Source: Multivorans sp965116445 (GTDB taxonomy: Bacteria; Acidobacteriota; Thermoanaerobaculia; Multivoradales; Multivoraceae). Taken from it: a stretch of 64,000 nt of DNA. The stretch's first letter is position 1. The number at the start of each line of letters is the position of its first letter. Of the stretch, positions 18,199 to 26,607 are shown piece after piece. Under the pieces are notes generated by a model, which ran no database searches, was not told the origin of the DNA, and saw only the letters and a program-made list of their open reading frames with translations. The stretch covers positions 2,852,001 through 2,916,000 of the forward strand of contig OZ220688.1 of the NCBI GenBank assembly GCA_965116445.1, read 5' to 3'. The position numbers and the translations under genes were made by a program.

Positions 18199-18407
18199 GT
18201 CAACCGCACGACACCCCGAGGGGGATCTCTCGAAGGATCCGGGACGAAAGGTTCGAGTTCTCGGAACATGCGACGAACCAGACCCTCCTGCGCGGAGTCA
18301 CCGTGCAGGAAGTCAGGGAGACGCTTCGGACGCCCGAGCTGATCGACTACTATCCCCACGACAAGTATGTTCCAGGCATGCCTCATGCTCGGCTTCACGA
18401 AGGATGA
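18195..18407 (+). pseudogene. DUF4258-type toxin, truncated and frameshifted
   Basis: A RelE-like DUF4258 beginning: FEFSEHATNQTLLRGVTVQEVRETL, then IDYYPHDKY. After DKY the frame drifts to PGMPHARLHEG and stops. The family continuation (CLMLGFTKDDDRNVQ) is visible one frame over at about 18377-18422, and the usual C-terminal strands after it are missing. So the gene has both a frameshift and a 3' loss. It starts at a TTG overlapping the upstream stop and ends in an ATGA overlap with the antitoxin-like gene. Probably inactive as a toxin. Confidence 0.65.
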
Positions 18408-18634
18408 TGACCGGAACGTCCAGCGGAAGCGAGCAGTTCCTCGACACCAAGGCCAGCTATCGCATCGAGCTGGAGGGCCCGCTGGTCGTCGTCGAGAACG
18501 TCCCGGCTCGCGTGGATGTCGAGACCGGAGAAAGGTTGTTCTCGCCGCAGACGGTCCACAGGCTTCAGGACCTGATCCGGAAGCGGCGCCAACCGTCGCG
18601 CGTCATCGAGACCCCCGTTTACGACTACGTCTGA
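18404..18634 (+). CDS. YgiT/MqsA-type antitoxin-like protein lacking the zinc finger
   Basis: 76 residues. The core VVVENVPARVDVETGERLFSPQTVHRLQDLI and the ending VIETPVYDYV match the YgiT-type antitoxins normally paired with DUF4258 toxins. The N-terminal Cys-x2-Cys zinc site is absent, and a position commonly Cys in the family (VPARVC) is Asp here. It is translationally coupled to the toxin remnant. It may persist as an orphan antitoxin or be decaying. Confidence 0.6.
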   Translation: MMTGTSSGSEQFLDTKASYRIELEGPLVVVENVPARVDVETGERLFSPQTVHRLQDLIRKRRQPSRVIETPVYDYV

Positions 18635-18734
18635 GGGCGACGTACGCACCGGCTCCACGGAACTCGACATGGCAACCCCGACGCCGGGAGGCCGCTCACG
18701 CACTACCCAGGGCCCTGAGTCGAGGTCGCACGGA

Positions 18735-20693
18735 ATGAAGAAGATCGACCCACGAGACCCCATCACCCGCTCAACCGACGTGATCGCAGAGAACATCGAG
18801 CGGCTCAAGGAGCTCTTCCCCGAAGCCTTCACCGAAGGCAAGGTGGACTTCGATGTGCTCCGCCAGCTTCTCGGCGATGCCGTCGACGACACGGAGGAGC
18901 GGTATGGCCTGACCTGGCACGGCAAGCGCAAGGCCCGCCAGCTTGCCCTGACGCCCTCGACCGGGACCCTCCGCCCCTGCCCGGAGGAGAGCGTGGACTG
19001 GGACACGACGAAGAACCTGATGATCGAGGGCGACAACCTCGAGGTGCTGAAGCTCTTGCAGAGGAGCTATGCCGGGAAGGTGAAGCTGATCTACATCGAC
19101 CCGCCCTACAACACCGGCAAGGACCGCATCTATCGGGACGACTACCACGACAGCATGCGGAACTACCTGGAGGTCACCGGCCAGGTGGAGGGAACGCGGC
19201 GCCTTTCCTCGCACGTGGAGACGTCGGGGAGGTTCCATACGGACTGGCTCAATATGTTGTACCCACGTCTGAAGCTGGCACGACAGCTCCTCGCTCCGTC
19301 GGGAGTTCTGTTGATCTCAATCGACGACCGAGAAGCCCACAACATCCGGGCAATCTGCGAAGACGTCTTCGGTGCAATGAACTCTTGCGGAACCTTCGTC
19401 TGGGAACGCAAGAAGAAGCCATCCTTCCTGAACCACGCGATGGGCACCGTAACAGAATACGTCATCGCCTATGCGCGAGACCGCCCCAAGTCCCCCCCCT
19501 TCGTCGCGGGAAGGTCCGAGATAGGGAAGAAGACTCCGTTCAACAACGCCGGAAACGCCATGGCTACCCTAGAGTTTCCTCCCGGCACTGTAACGTTCGG
19601 ATTTGCCGACGGCCCCGTTCCCAAACAGGATATGTCGAACGGGAACATCAAGACCGTTCTACTTGACGACATTACAGTAGTCGATGGCACCAACCAACAG
19701 ACGATGCGGCTGCAAGGAGAATGGCGCTACTCCCAAAGCACTCTCGACGGGTTCGTCTCCAACGGGGACATGATTACGATCAGCCAGATTCCGTTCCGCC
19801 CGAACTACGTCAGCCCGCACGACAATGCGAAGAAGACTGCCAACCTGCTCTCTCATCGAATAAACGGTGTTCCTACGAACGAAGATGGGACCGAGGAGCT
19901 GCGCGCTCTCTTCGGCGCTGATGTCGTGAGCCACCCGAAACCCGTAGGTCTCCTCAAGTATCTGGTTAGAAGCATTTCAGGTCACGATGACATCGTAATG
20001 GACTTCTTTGCGGGCTCCGGCACCACGGGCGCAGCAGTGATCAACCAGAACATCGAAGACCATGCACGCCGAAGGTACATCTTGGTTCAGCTTCCCGAGC
20101 TACTAGACCCGACTCGCGCCGAGCAGGCCGGTGCCGCGCGGTTCTGTGATGAACTCGAGGCACCTAGGAACATGGCGACACTAACGAAGGAGCGGCTCCG
20201 CCGGGCCGGGGAAGAGACCATCAGGCATAAGCCTGGAGTTGGCGGCGACTTCGGCTTCCGCGTCTTCAAGCTCGACACCTCGAACATTCGGCCGTGGAAC
20301 CCAGGAACGAACGATCTCGACGAGGACCTCCTCGCCGCCATCGACCACATCGAGCCAAACCGGACCGAGCATGACCTTCTCTACGAGCTGCTGTTGAAGC
20401 TCGGTCTCGACCTCTGCGCGCCCATAGAGACACGTGCCATCTGCCTGAATCGCGTGCACGCCGTGGGCGGCGGAGCTCTCTTCGCCTGCCTCGCCCCTGA
20501 AATTCGGGGGGGGGGGGGGGGGGGGGGGTACGAAGCGCTCGCTACGGGGATCGCGGACTGGCATGCCGAACTCGGAGCGGCCGCAGAGACCACCGTTGTG
20601 TTCCGGGACGGCGCCTTTGCGGACGACGTTGCGAAGGCGAACGTGGCGGCTATTCTCGAGCAGCGCGGTCTCTCCGACGTGCGGAGCCTCTAA
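18735..20693 (+). CDS. mod: Type III restriction-modification methyltransferase (Mod), phase-variable candidate
   Basis: 652 residues. DNA adenine methyltransferase of beta-class order: motif IV D122-PPYNTG precedes the SAM-binding FAGSGTT at about 425-431. The N-terminal TKNLMIEGDNLEVLKLL and HDWL-like FHTDWLNMLYPRLKLAR segments are typical of Mod. A 23-G run at 20506-20528 encodes Gly592-598, leaving 55 residues after it; the frame is open (ON) here. The middle of the gene is less GC-rich than its surroundings, suggesting transfer. I start at the ATG at 18735 (MKKIDPRDPITRS) with GAGG nine bases upstream; an in-frame ATG at 18669 is possible. The partner nuclease gene lies after the hicAB-like pair. 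Confidence 0.92.
   Translation: MKKIDPRDPITRSTDVIAENIERLKELFPEAFTEGKVDFDVLRQLLGDAVDDTEERYGLTWHGKRKARQLALTPSTGTLRPCPEESVDWDTTKNLMIEGDNLEVLKLLQRSYAGKVKLIYIDPPYNTGKDRIYRDDYHDSMRNYLEVTGQVEGTRRLSSHVETSGRFHTDWLNMLYPRLKLARQLLAPSGVLLISIDDREAHNIRAICEDVFGAMNSCGTFVWERKKKPSFLNHAMGTVTEYVIAYARDRPKSPPFVAGRSEIGKKTPFNNAGNAMATLEFPPGTVTFGFADGPVPKQDMSNGNIKTVLLDDITVVDGTNQQTMRLQGEWRYSQSTLDGFVSNGDMITISQIPFRPNYVSPHDNAKKTANLLSHRINGVPTNEDGTEELRALFGADVVSHPKPVGLLKYLVRSISGHDDIVMDFFAGSGTTGAAVINQNIEDHARRRYILVQLPELLDPTRAEQAGAARFCDELEAPRNMATLTKERLRRAGEETIRHKPGVGGDFGFRVFKLDTSNIRPWNPGTNDLDEDLLAAIDHIEPNRTEHDLLYELLLKLGLDLCAPIETRAICLNRVHAVGGGALFACLAPEIRGGGGGGGYEALATGIADWHAELGAAAETTVVFRDGAFADDVAKANVAAILEQRGLSDVRSL
20506..20528 (+). 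repeat. Homopolymer of 23 G inside mod
   Basis: Twenty-three consecutive G, read as part of an Arg codon plus seven Gly codons. Gain or loss of one or two G would shift the frame for the last 55 residues of Mod. Tracts of this kind are classic sites of slipped-strand mispairing in phase-variable genes. Confidence 0.97.
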
Positions 20694-20721
20694 GGTGTTG
20701 ACGACCAGCTTCGTGACGTAG

Positions 20722-20985
20722 CGAGCTATTGGTGGCGCGACACGAACTACTCTGCGAGCGGTTCTCTCGGGACGCACCGACGCGAGTATCCGGTTGACGG
20801 ATCTTCGACGGCTACTGCTGCGGCTTGGGTTCGTGGAACGAGTGCGAGGAAGCCACCACACGTTTCGGAAGAGCGGCGTGCCGGAGAAGTTGAACCCTCA
20901 GGGCCGGCGGGGCCAGGCGAAGCCCTACCAGGTCGGGCAGGTTCGTCGAGTGATCCTGAAGTACGAACTTGAAGAGGAGTACTGA
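20722..20985 (+). CDS. HicA-like mRNA interferase toxin, start codon missing or non-standard
   Basis: The core GFVERVRGSHHTFRKSGVPEKLN and AKPYQVGQVRRVILKY is a HicA double-stranded-RNA-binding-fold toxin with the catalytic His in GSHH. The first usable start is a TTG at 20794 (63 residues). However, family-like sequence (LSGRTDASIRLTDLRRLL) continues upstream in frame from 20764, and the frame is open from 20722 with no ATG, GTG or TTG in that part. The 5' end may therefore have lost its start, or a CTG at 20752 is used. The stop overlaps the hicB start (TGATG). Confidence 0.75.
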   Translation, partial: RAIGGATRTTLRAVLSGRTDASIRLTDLRRLLLRLGFVERVRGSHHTFRKSGVPEKLNPQGRRGQAKPYQVGQVRRVILKYELEEEY

Positions 20986-21197
20986 TGTACAGGTACGAGA
21001 TCATTCTCTACTGGAGCAACGAGGACGGCGTATTCGTGGCGGAGGCGCCGGAGCTTCCTGGGTGCATGGCACACGGTGACACCCAGGAGGAGGCCCTGCG
21101 CAACATCAACGACGCGATGGGCCTGTGGATCGAGACCGCAAGAGAGTTCGGCGATCCGGTGCCAGAGCCCACGGGTGAACGGCGAATGCTCGCGTGA
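20985..21197 (+). CDS. HicB-like antitoxin
   Basis: 70 residues. YEIILYWSNEDGVFVAEAPELPGCMAHGDTQEEALRNINDAM is the HicB partial RNase-H-like fold that binds and neutralises HicA. There is no C-terminal DNA-binding domain (no RHH or HTH), so it is the short form. A GAGGAGT ribosome-binding site lies inside the end of hicA. It sits between mod and res, where it could stabilise the restriction locus or simply be a later passenger. Confidence 0.85.
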   Translation: MYRYEIILYWSNEDGVFVAEAPELPGCMAHGDTQEEALRNINDAMGLWIETAREFGDPVPEPTGERRMLA

Positions 21198-21234
21198 GCG
21201 CCACCGCCACAGAACGTTCAGGCGCTCATTCCGG

Positions 21235-24225
21235 ATGATGAAGCTCCGATTCGAGCCGGACCTCGACTTTCAGCTCCGGGCGGTGGAGGCAGCCTGCGGC
21301 CTGTTCCGGGGCCAGGAGGCATGCCGAACCGAGTTCACGGTTCTACGTCATCCGACGGACACACAGGAGCCGATGTTCTCGCGAAGCGATCTGGGCGTGG
21401 GCAACCGGCTGAGCCTGCCGGACCACGAGATCGCCGAGAATCTGGAGGCTGTTCAGCTCCGGAACGGGCTGCCGCCATCCTCGTCGCTGGCGTCAGGGGA
21501 CTTCACGATCGAGATGGAGACAGGCACCGGCAAGACCTACGTCTACCTGCGCACCGTCTTCGAGTTGAACAAGCGGTACGGCTTCACCAAGTTCGTCATT
21601 GTCGTCCCGTCCATCGCGATCAAGGAGGGAGTCTACAAGTCGCTCCAGATGACGGAGGACCACTTCCGGTCGCTCTACTCGGGCGCCCCGTTCGAGTACT
21701 TCCTGTACGACTCGGACAAGCTCGGCCAAGTGCGGAACTTCGCGGCCAGTCCGCATATTCAGATCATGGTCGTGACCGTTGGAGCGATCAACAAGAAGTC
21801 CGTCAACAACCTGTACAAGGACAGCGAGAAGACGGGCGGGGAAAAGCCGATCGATCTCATTCGCGCGACACGGCCGATCGTGATCGTCGATGAGCCTCAG
21901 AGCGTGGACGGCGGTCTCGACGGAAAAGGCAAGAGGGCGCTCGGGCGGATGAATGCCCTGTGTACGCTGCGCTACTCGGCAACGCACGCGGAGGAGCACC
22001 ACCTTGTCTACCGCCTCGACGCCGTGGACGCCTACGAGCGGAAGCTGGTCAAGCAGATAGAGGTCGCGTCCGCCACTGTCCAGGGTGCTCACAACCGACC
22101 CTACGTTCGTCTCCTCTCGACCAGAAGCCGACGGGGCACCGTCAGCGCTCGCGTCGAACTCGACCTGGAGCAGGCCGGCAGAGTGAAGCGGCGGGAAGTG
22201 ACCGTCCTGGACGGCGACGACCTCCGGCAGATCACGGGGCGAGGCGCCTACAGTAACTTCCGCATCGGTGAGATCTCGGTGAAGCGCGGAAGCAAGTTCA
22301 TGGAACTGCTGATCCCCGGAGGCGAGCGCTTCCTCAGACAGGGAGACGCATGCTTCGACGTGGACTGGCGGGCGCTCCACCGCCAGATGATCCGGCGGAC
22401 AATCCGGGAACACCTGGACAAGGAACTGCGCCTGCGACCGCAGGGCATCAAGGTCCTCAGCTTGTTCTTCATCGACCGGGTGGAGCACTATCGCGGGTAC
22501 GACGAGGACGGGAATGAGGTGAAGGGCGACCATGCCCGGATGTTCGAGGAGGAGTACCGACGGCTTGCACGCAGCCCCGCCTACTCGGCGCTGTTCGGCG
22601 AAGAGAAGCGCTCCGGGAACGTCGAACAGATCCACAACGGCTACTTCGCCATCGACAAGAAGAACCGCTGGGCCGAAACCGGCGAGAGCGCCGAAAACAA
22701 CCGGACGAACCGCGACAACGCGGAGCGCGCCTACAACCTGATCATGAAGGAGAAGGAGAAGCTCCTGAGCCTCGACGAGCCGCTCCGGTTCATCTTCTCC
22801 CACTCGGCGCTGCGCGAAGGATGGGACAACCCGAACGTCTTCCAGATCTGCGCGCTGCGCGAGATTCGGACCGAACGGGAGCGGCGCCAGACCATCGGCC
22901 GCGGCCTGCGCCTCTGCGTCAACCAGCGAGGAGAACGCCTGCGCGGCTTCGACGTGAACACGCTGACCGTCATTGCCACGGAGAGCTACGAGGACTTCGC
23001 CGAGAACCTGCAGAGGGAGATCGAGGAAAACACGGGCATCCGATTCGGCGTCGTCGAGAAGCACCAGTTCGCACAAGTCCCGGTGACGGGCGAGGACGGC
23101 CTGACCGCGACGCTTGGTCTCGAAGAGTCCGAAGCCCTGTACGACTTCTTGCAGGCCCAAGGCCACATCGACGAGCAAGGACGAATCCAGGACGGCCTGC
23201 GGGAGGCGTTGCGGGACGACATGCTCATCGTGCCGGACCGCTTTCTTGACCAGCGACAGGCGATCATGTCCGTGCTGAGGAAACTGGCTGGGCGCCTCGA
23301 CGTGAAGGATGCGGACGCGCGGCAGACGGTGAGACCCCGTCAGGCCATCCTCGAGAGCCCAGAGTTCAAAGCGCTCTGGAATCGCATCAGGCACAAGACG
23401 ACGTACCGCGTCGCCTTCGACAACGAACGACTGCTGACGAACTGCATCGCCGCGTTGAAGGACGCCCCGGCCATTCCCAGGACGAGGCTGCAATGGCGCA
23501 AGGCGGACATCGCCATCGGCAAGGCCGGGGTGGAAGCCGCGGAGAAGGAGGGTGCGCAGACGGTCGTCATCGATCCCGGAGAGATCGAGCTGCCGGACCT
23601 GCTCACGGAGCTGCAAGACCGGACCAGACTCACCCGACGCAGCATCTACCGGATCATCACCTCCAGCGGGCGACTCCCTGACTTCCAGCAGAATCCGCAG
23701 CAGTTCGTCGAGACTGCGGCGCAGGCGATCAATCGATGCAAACAGCGGGCGCTTGTGGACGGCATCAAGTACCGGCGCGTCGGCGACGAGTCGTACTACG
23801 CACAGGAGCTGTTCGAGCACAAGGAACTGGTCGGCTACCTGAAGAACATGCGGGCCGCGCAGAAGGCGGTCCACGACCACGTCATCTACGAGTCGAACAC
23901 CGAGGCCAAGTTCGCCGACCAGCTCGAGAAGAACATCGCAGTCAAGGTGTACGCGAAGCTGCCCGGCTGGTTCAAGGTGCCGACGCCGCTGGGCTCCTAC
24001 AACCCGGACTGGGCCGTCCTGGTCGATTCCGACCATGGCGAGCGGCTGTACCTCGTTGTGGAGACGAAGGGCACCACCGACACGGCGGAACTACGTCCGA
24101 CGGAACTGGAGAAGATCAAGTGCGGCAGGGCGCACTTCAAGGCGCTGGCGACGGGCGAGTCTCCCGCCCACTACGAGGTGGCCACGAGCCTCGACGAACT
24201 GCTCGCGCAGGTCAGGGCCGGTTGA
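21235..24225 (+). CDS. res: Type III restriction endonuclease subunit Res
   Basis: 996 residues. SF2 helicase-nuclease that cuts DNA with Mod. Walker A E95-TGTGKT101, the DExx-like D219-EPQ, motif V region SALREGWDNPNVFQICALRE, and motif VI RQTIGRGLRL are all present. The C-terminal PD-(D/E)xK nuclease has D925 (PDW) and E943-T-K945-G, preceded by SNTEAKFADQLE. Tandem ATG codons at 21235 and 21238 give MMKLRFEPDLDFQ. The 3' end overlaps the convergent symporter gene by 14 bases. It appears intact, so with mod ON the system could restrict. Confidence 0.93.
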   Translation: MMKLRFEPDLDFQLRAVEAACGLFRGQEACRTEFTVLRHPTDTQEPMFSRSDLGVGNRLSLPDHEIAENLEAVQLRNGLPPSSSLASGDFTIEMETGTGKTYVYLRTVFELNKRYGFTKFVIVVPSIAIKEGVYKSLQMTEDHFRSLYSGAPFEYFLYDSDKLGQVRNFAASPHIQIMVVTVGAINKKSVNNLYKDSEKTGGEKPIDLIRATRPIVIVDEPQSVDGGLDGKGKRALGRMNALCTLRYSATHAEEHHLVYRLDAVDAYERKLVKQIEVASATVQGAHNRPYVRLLSTRSRRGTVSARVELDLEQAGRVKRREVTVLDGDDLRQITGRGAYSNFRIGEISVKRGSKFMELLIPGGERFLRQGDACFDVDWRALHRQMIRRTIREHLDKELRLRPQGIKVLSLFFIDRVEHYRGYDEDGNEVKGDHARMFEEEYRRLARSPAYSALFGEEKRSGNVEQIHNGYFAIDKKNRWAETGESAENNRTNRDNAERAYNLIMKEKEKLLSLDEPLRFIFSHSALREGWDNPNVFQICALREIRTERERRQTIGRGLRLCVNQRGERLRGFDVNTLTVIATESYEDFAENLQREIEENTGIRFGVVEKHQFAQVPVTGEDGLTATLGLEESEALYDFLQAQGHIDEQGRIQDGLREALRDDMLIVPDRFLDQRQAIMSVLRKLAGRLDVKDADARQTVRPRQAILESPEFKALWNRIRHKTTYRVAFDNERLLTNCIAALKDAPAIPRTRLQWRKADIAIGKAGVEAAEKEGAQTVVIDPGEIELPDLLTELQDRTRLTRRSIYRIITSSGRLPDFQQNPQQFVETAAQAINRCKQRALVDGIKYRRVGDESYYAQELFEHKELVGYLKNMRAAQKAVHDHVIYESNTEAKFADQLEKNIAVKVYAKLPGWFKVPTPLGSYNPDWAVLVDSDHGERLYLVVETKGTTDTAELRPTELEKIKCGRAHFKALATGESPAHYEVATSLDELLAQVRAG

Positions 24226-25666
24226 CGGCGCGCTTCTTCAGGCCGCGCAGGAACACGCCGTTCAGCGCGATCAGGACGGCGAGCACCACGATCCACTGGG
24301 CGAACATGTTGCCCACGCCGAGGCGCCCCCAGAGCGGCTCGTCGAGCGCGTCCCAGCACATCCAGGCCACCAGGACCAACGCCTGGACGACGACCAGGCG
24401 AATCGCCCAATCCCACCAGGCGCCGATCCTCATGTCCTGCTCGCCGCTGTTCATCATCTCCGCGCGGAAGCGCGTCACCCCGTAGCGGATCACGATCAGG
24501 GCGACGAAGAAGCCGCACGACATCAGCGCAACGCTCCAGACGTTGTCCTGGTTCACGAAGAACGGCTGCCAGAGCGCCGAAGGCACGCCGAAGACGAAGG
24601 CGGCAGCCCCGAGCGAGACGATCGCCCTCCGCCGGTCAAGCCCGGCCTCCTCCAGCGCCAGGCCAACCAACTGGAACATCGCGACCAGGGAGGTCCAGGC
24701 CGCGAACACCAGGGCCATGAAGAACAGGATCATGAAGAACGCACCGCCCGGCATCGCGTTGAAGAGCTGCGGAATCCAGACGAACGTCAGACCCTCGTTG
24801 CCCGCTCCGACAATCTGGTCCGCGGCGCCGGGCATGATCGAAAAGACGGTGCACAACACCATGACGCCCGCAAGCAGCGACACGCTGTTATTGCCGAACG
24901 CCAGCAGGAAGGAGTTCAGGTTCGTGTCCTCCCGGCGACGCGAGAACACGGCGTAGGTCAGCACCAGGCCCCATCCGGCGCCCGTGTCCCAGGCGTTCTG
25001 GGTCAGCGCCTGCAGCCAGATGTTCGAGTCCAGCAGGTCGCTCCAGTCGGGCCTGAACAGGAACTCGAGACCGTTCACCGCGCCCGGCAGCGTGACCGCC
25101 CGGATGGCGAGCACGACGACCAGCACCAGCAGCGCCGGCATCAGGATCCGCACCACCTTCTCGATTCCCCGAATCCCCTTCAGCACGACGAACACGCCCA
25201 TCGCCAGCGCCAGGGCGTGGAAGACGAGCACCTGCGGCGTGTAGGAAAACTCATCCCAGAGCTGGACCGAGCGCTCGCCCTGAAGCTGCAGCGTGATGGC
25301 CGCCAGGAAGTAGCGCAGGGTCCATCCCATGACGACCGCGTAGTAGAAGCCGATCGCCGCCGCCACCCAGGCGATCCACGCGCCCATCCAGGCGAAGCGG
25401 TCTCCCATCATCGCGGCGAACGTCCCCACCGTGCCGCGCCGGACGTTCTTGCCGAGCGCGAACTCGGCCAGGATCAGCGGCACGGACCAAAGCAACAGGA
25501 AGACGACCCAGGCGACCAGGAAGGACCCGCCCCCGTTGGACGCCGCAATCCGGGGAAAACGCCAGATGTTGCCGGTGCCCACGGCCATGCCGAGCATGGC
25601 GAGCATCAGCCCCCAGCGACTCGAGAAGAGCTGAACGCCTGCGGCCAGTTTCCGGGGCCCTCCCAA
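24212..25666 (-). CDS. Sodium-dependent transporter, neurotransmitter:sodium symporter family
   Basis: 484 residues, about 12 transmembrane helices. The N-terminus SSRWGLMLAMLGMAVGTGNIWRFPRI matches the unwound TM1 of LeuT-type carriers, followed by NGGGSFLVAW. A second family segment is QNAWDTGAGWGLVLTYAVFSRRRED. It imports an amino acid or related amine with sodium; the substrate is not predictable. The only start in reach is a TTG at 25664-25666 with no clear ribosome-binding site, so the start is uncertain. It diverges from the ABC importer genes. Confidence 0.88.
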   Translation of the reverse strand: MGGPRKLAAGVQLFSSRWGLMLAMLGMAVGTGNIWRFPRIAASNGGGSFLVAWVVFLLLWSVPLILAEFALGKNVRRGTVGTFAAMMGDRFAWMGAWIAWVAAAIGFYYAVVMGWTLRYFLAAITLQLQGERSVQLWDEFSYTPQVLVFHALALAMGVFVVLKGIRGIEKVVRILMPALLVLVVVLAIRAVTLPGAVNGLEFLFRPDWSDLLDSNIWLQALTQNAWDTGAGWGLVLTYAVFSRRREDTNLNSFLLAFGNNSVSLLAGVMVLCTVFSIMPGAADQIVGAGNEGLTFVWIPQLFNAMPGGAFFMILFFMALVFAAWTSLVAMFQLVGLALEEAGLDRRRAIVSLGAAAFVFGVPSALWQPFFVNQDNVWSVALMSCGFFVALIVIRYGVTRFRAEMMNSGEQDMRIGAWWDWAIRLVVVQALVLVAWMCWDALDEPLWGRLGVGNMFAQWIVVLAVLIALNGVFLRGLKKRAVNRP

Positions 25667-25857
25667 CCGTTCCGACGGTGTGCGCGCGAAGTGCCGACAG
25701 TATCAAGTCGCCCGGCCGGGAACGCCCACAGGTCCATGCCAACGATCGCACTTCACCTGCGACCCACGCCGGCCATCCCCTCAGCCGGCACTGCGCTACG
25801 ATCCAGCGTAGCTCCGACTCCGTCGTGTCCTCCAGCCCCAATCCTGCTCAGGCAGTC

Positions 25858-26607
25858 ATGCGCCTGCGGGGTGTGACGAAGGTCTATCCGGCGCCAAGGC
25901 GTGCCGCCGACGTATGCGCGGTCCACCACGTCGACCTGGACATCGAACTCGGCGAGACTCTGGTTCTGGTCGGCGAGAGCGGCTGCGGCAAGTCCAGCAT
26001 CCTGCGCCTGATCAACCGGATGGAGGAGCCAACTGCAGGTTCCCTCTTCTTCGAGGACGTCGATCTGTCGACGATCCAGCCGACGGAACTCAGGCGGCGC
26101 ATCGGCTACGTCCAGCAGACCGGCGGCCTGCTCCCGCACTGGAGCATCGAACGGAACGTCGCCCTCGTCCCCGAGCTGCTCGGCTGGTCCAGGAATCGCA
26201 GGCGCCGCCGGGCGCGGGAACTGCTGGAACTGGTCGGCCTGCCCCCAGATGCCTACGCGGAACGCTACCCAAGGCAGCTTTCGGGCGGCCAGCGCCAGCG
26301 GGTCGCGGTCGCTCGCGCACTCGCCGCCGACCCACCCCTCGTCCTGCTCGACGAACCGTTCGGAGCGCTGGACGCGATCACCCGCGCCGAGGTCCGCGAG
26401 ACGTTCAAACGGCTCCGGGCGTCGAGCAAGCAGACGGCCGTCATCGTGACGCACGATCTCGACGAAGCCTTCGACCTCTCCGACCGCATCGCGGTCATGC
26501 AGCGGGGCCGCCTGCTGCAGACGGCAAGTCCGCGGGAGCTCATCGAACGACCCGCCGATCCTTACGTCCGCGACCTGCTGGACCGGTCGGGCGCCGCCCA
26601 GCCGTGA
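25858..26607 (+). CDS. ABC transporter ATPase, glycine betaine/choline type (OpuCA/ProV-like)
   Basis: 249 residues. Walker A GESGCGKS (39-46), Q-loop YVQQTGGLLPHWS, signature LSGGQRQRVAVARAL, Walker B VLLDEPFGALD and switch His in VIVTHDLDEAF are all present. The QQTGGLLPH segment and the fused partner downstream place it in the quaternary-amine (OpuC/ProV) group. It lacks the C-terminal CBS pair used in osmosensing by some OpuCA proteins. An upstream in-frame GTG at 25825 is an alternative start. Its stop overlaps the next gene (GTGA). Confidence 0.9.
   Translation: MRLRGVTKVYPAPRRAADVCAVHHVDLDIELGETLVLVGESGCGKSSILRLINRMEEPTAGSLFFEDVDLSTIQPTELRRRIGYVQQTGGLLPHWSIERNVALVPELLGWSRNRRRRRARELLELVGLPPDAYAERYPRQLSGGQRQRVAVARALAADPPLVLLDEPFGALDAITRAEVRETFKRLRASSKQTAVIVTHDLDEAFDLSDRIAVMQRGRLLQTASPRELIERPADPYVRDLLDRSGAAQP

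Noticed and set aside
18367..18738. A 123-codon frame beginning FQACLMLGFTKDD as a separate gene
   Set aside because: Only its first 15 or so residues resemble anything (the displaced DUF4258 continuation); the rest is Arg/Pro-rich and overlaps the antitoxin and mod starts.
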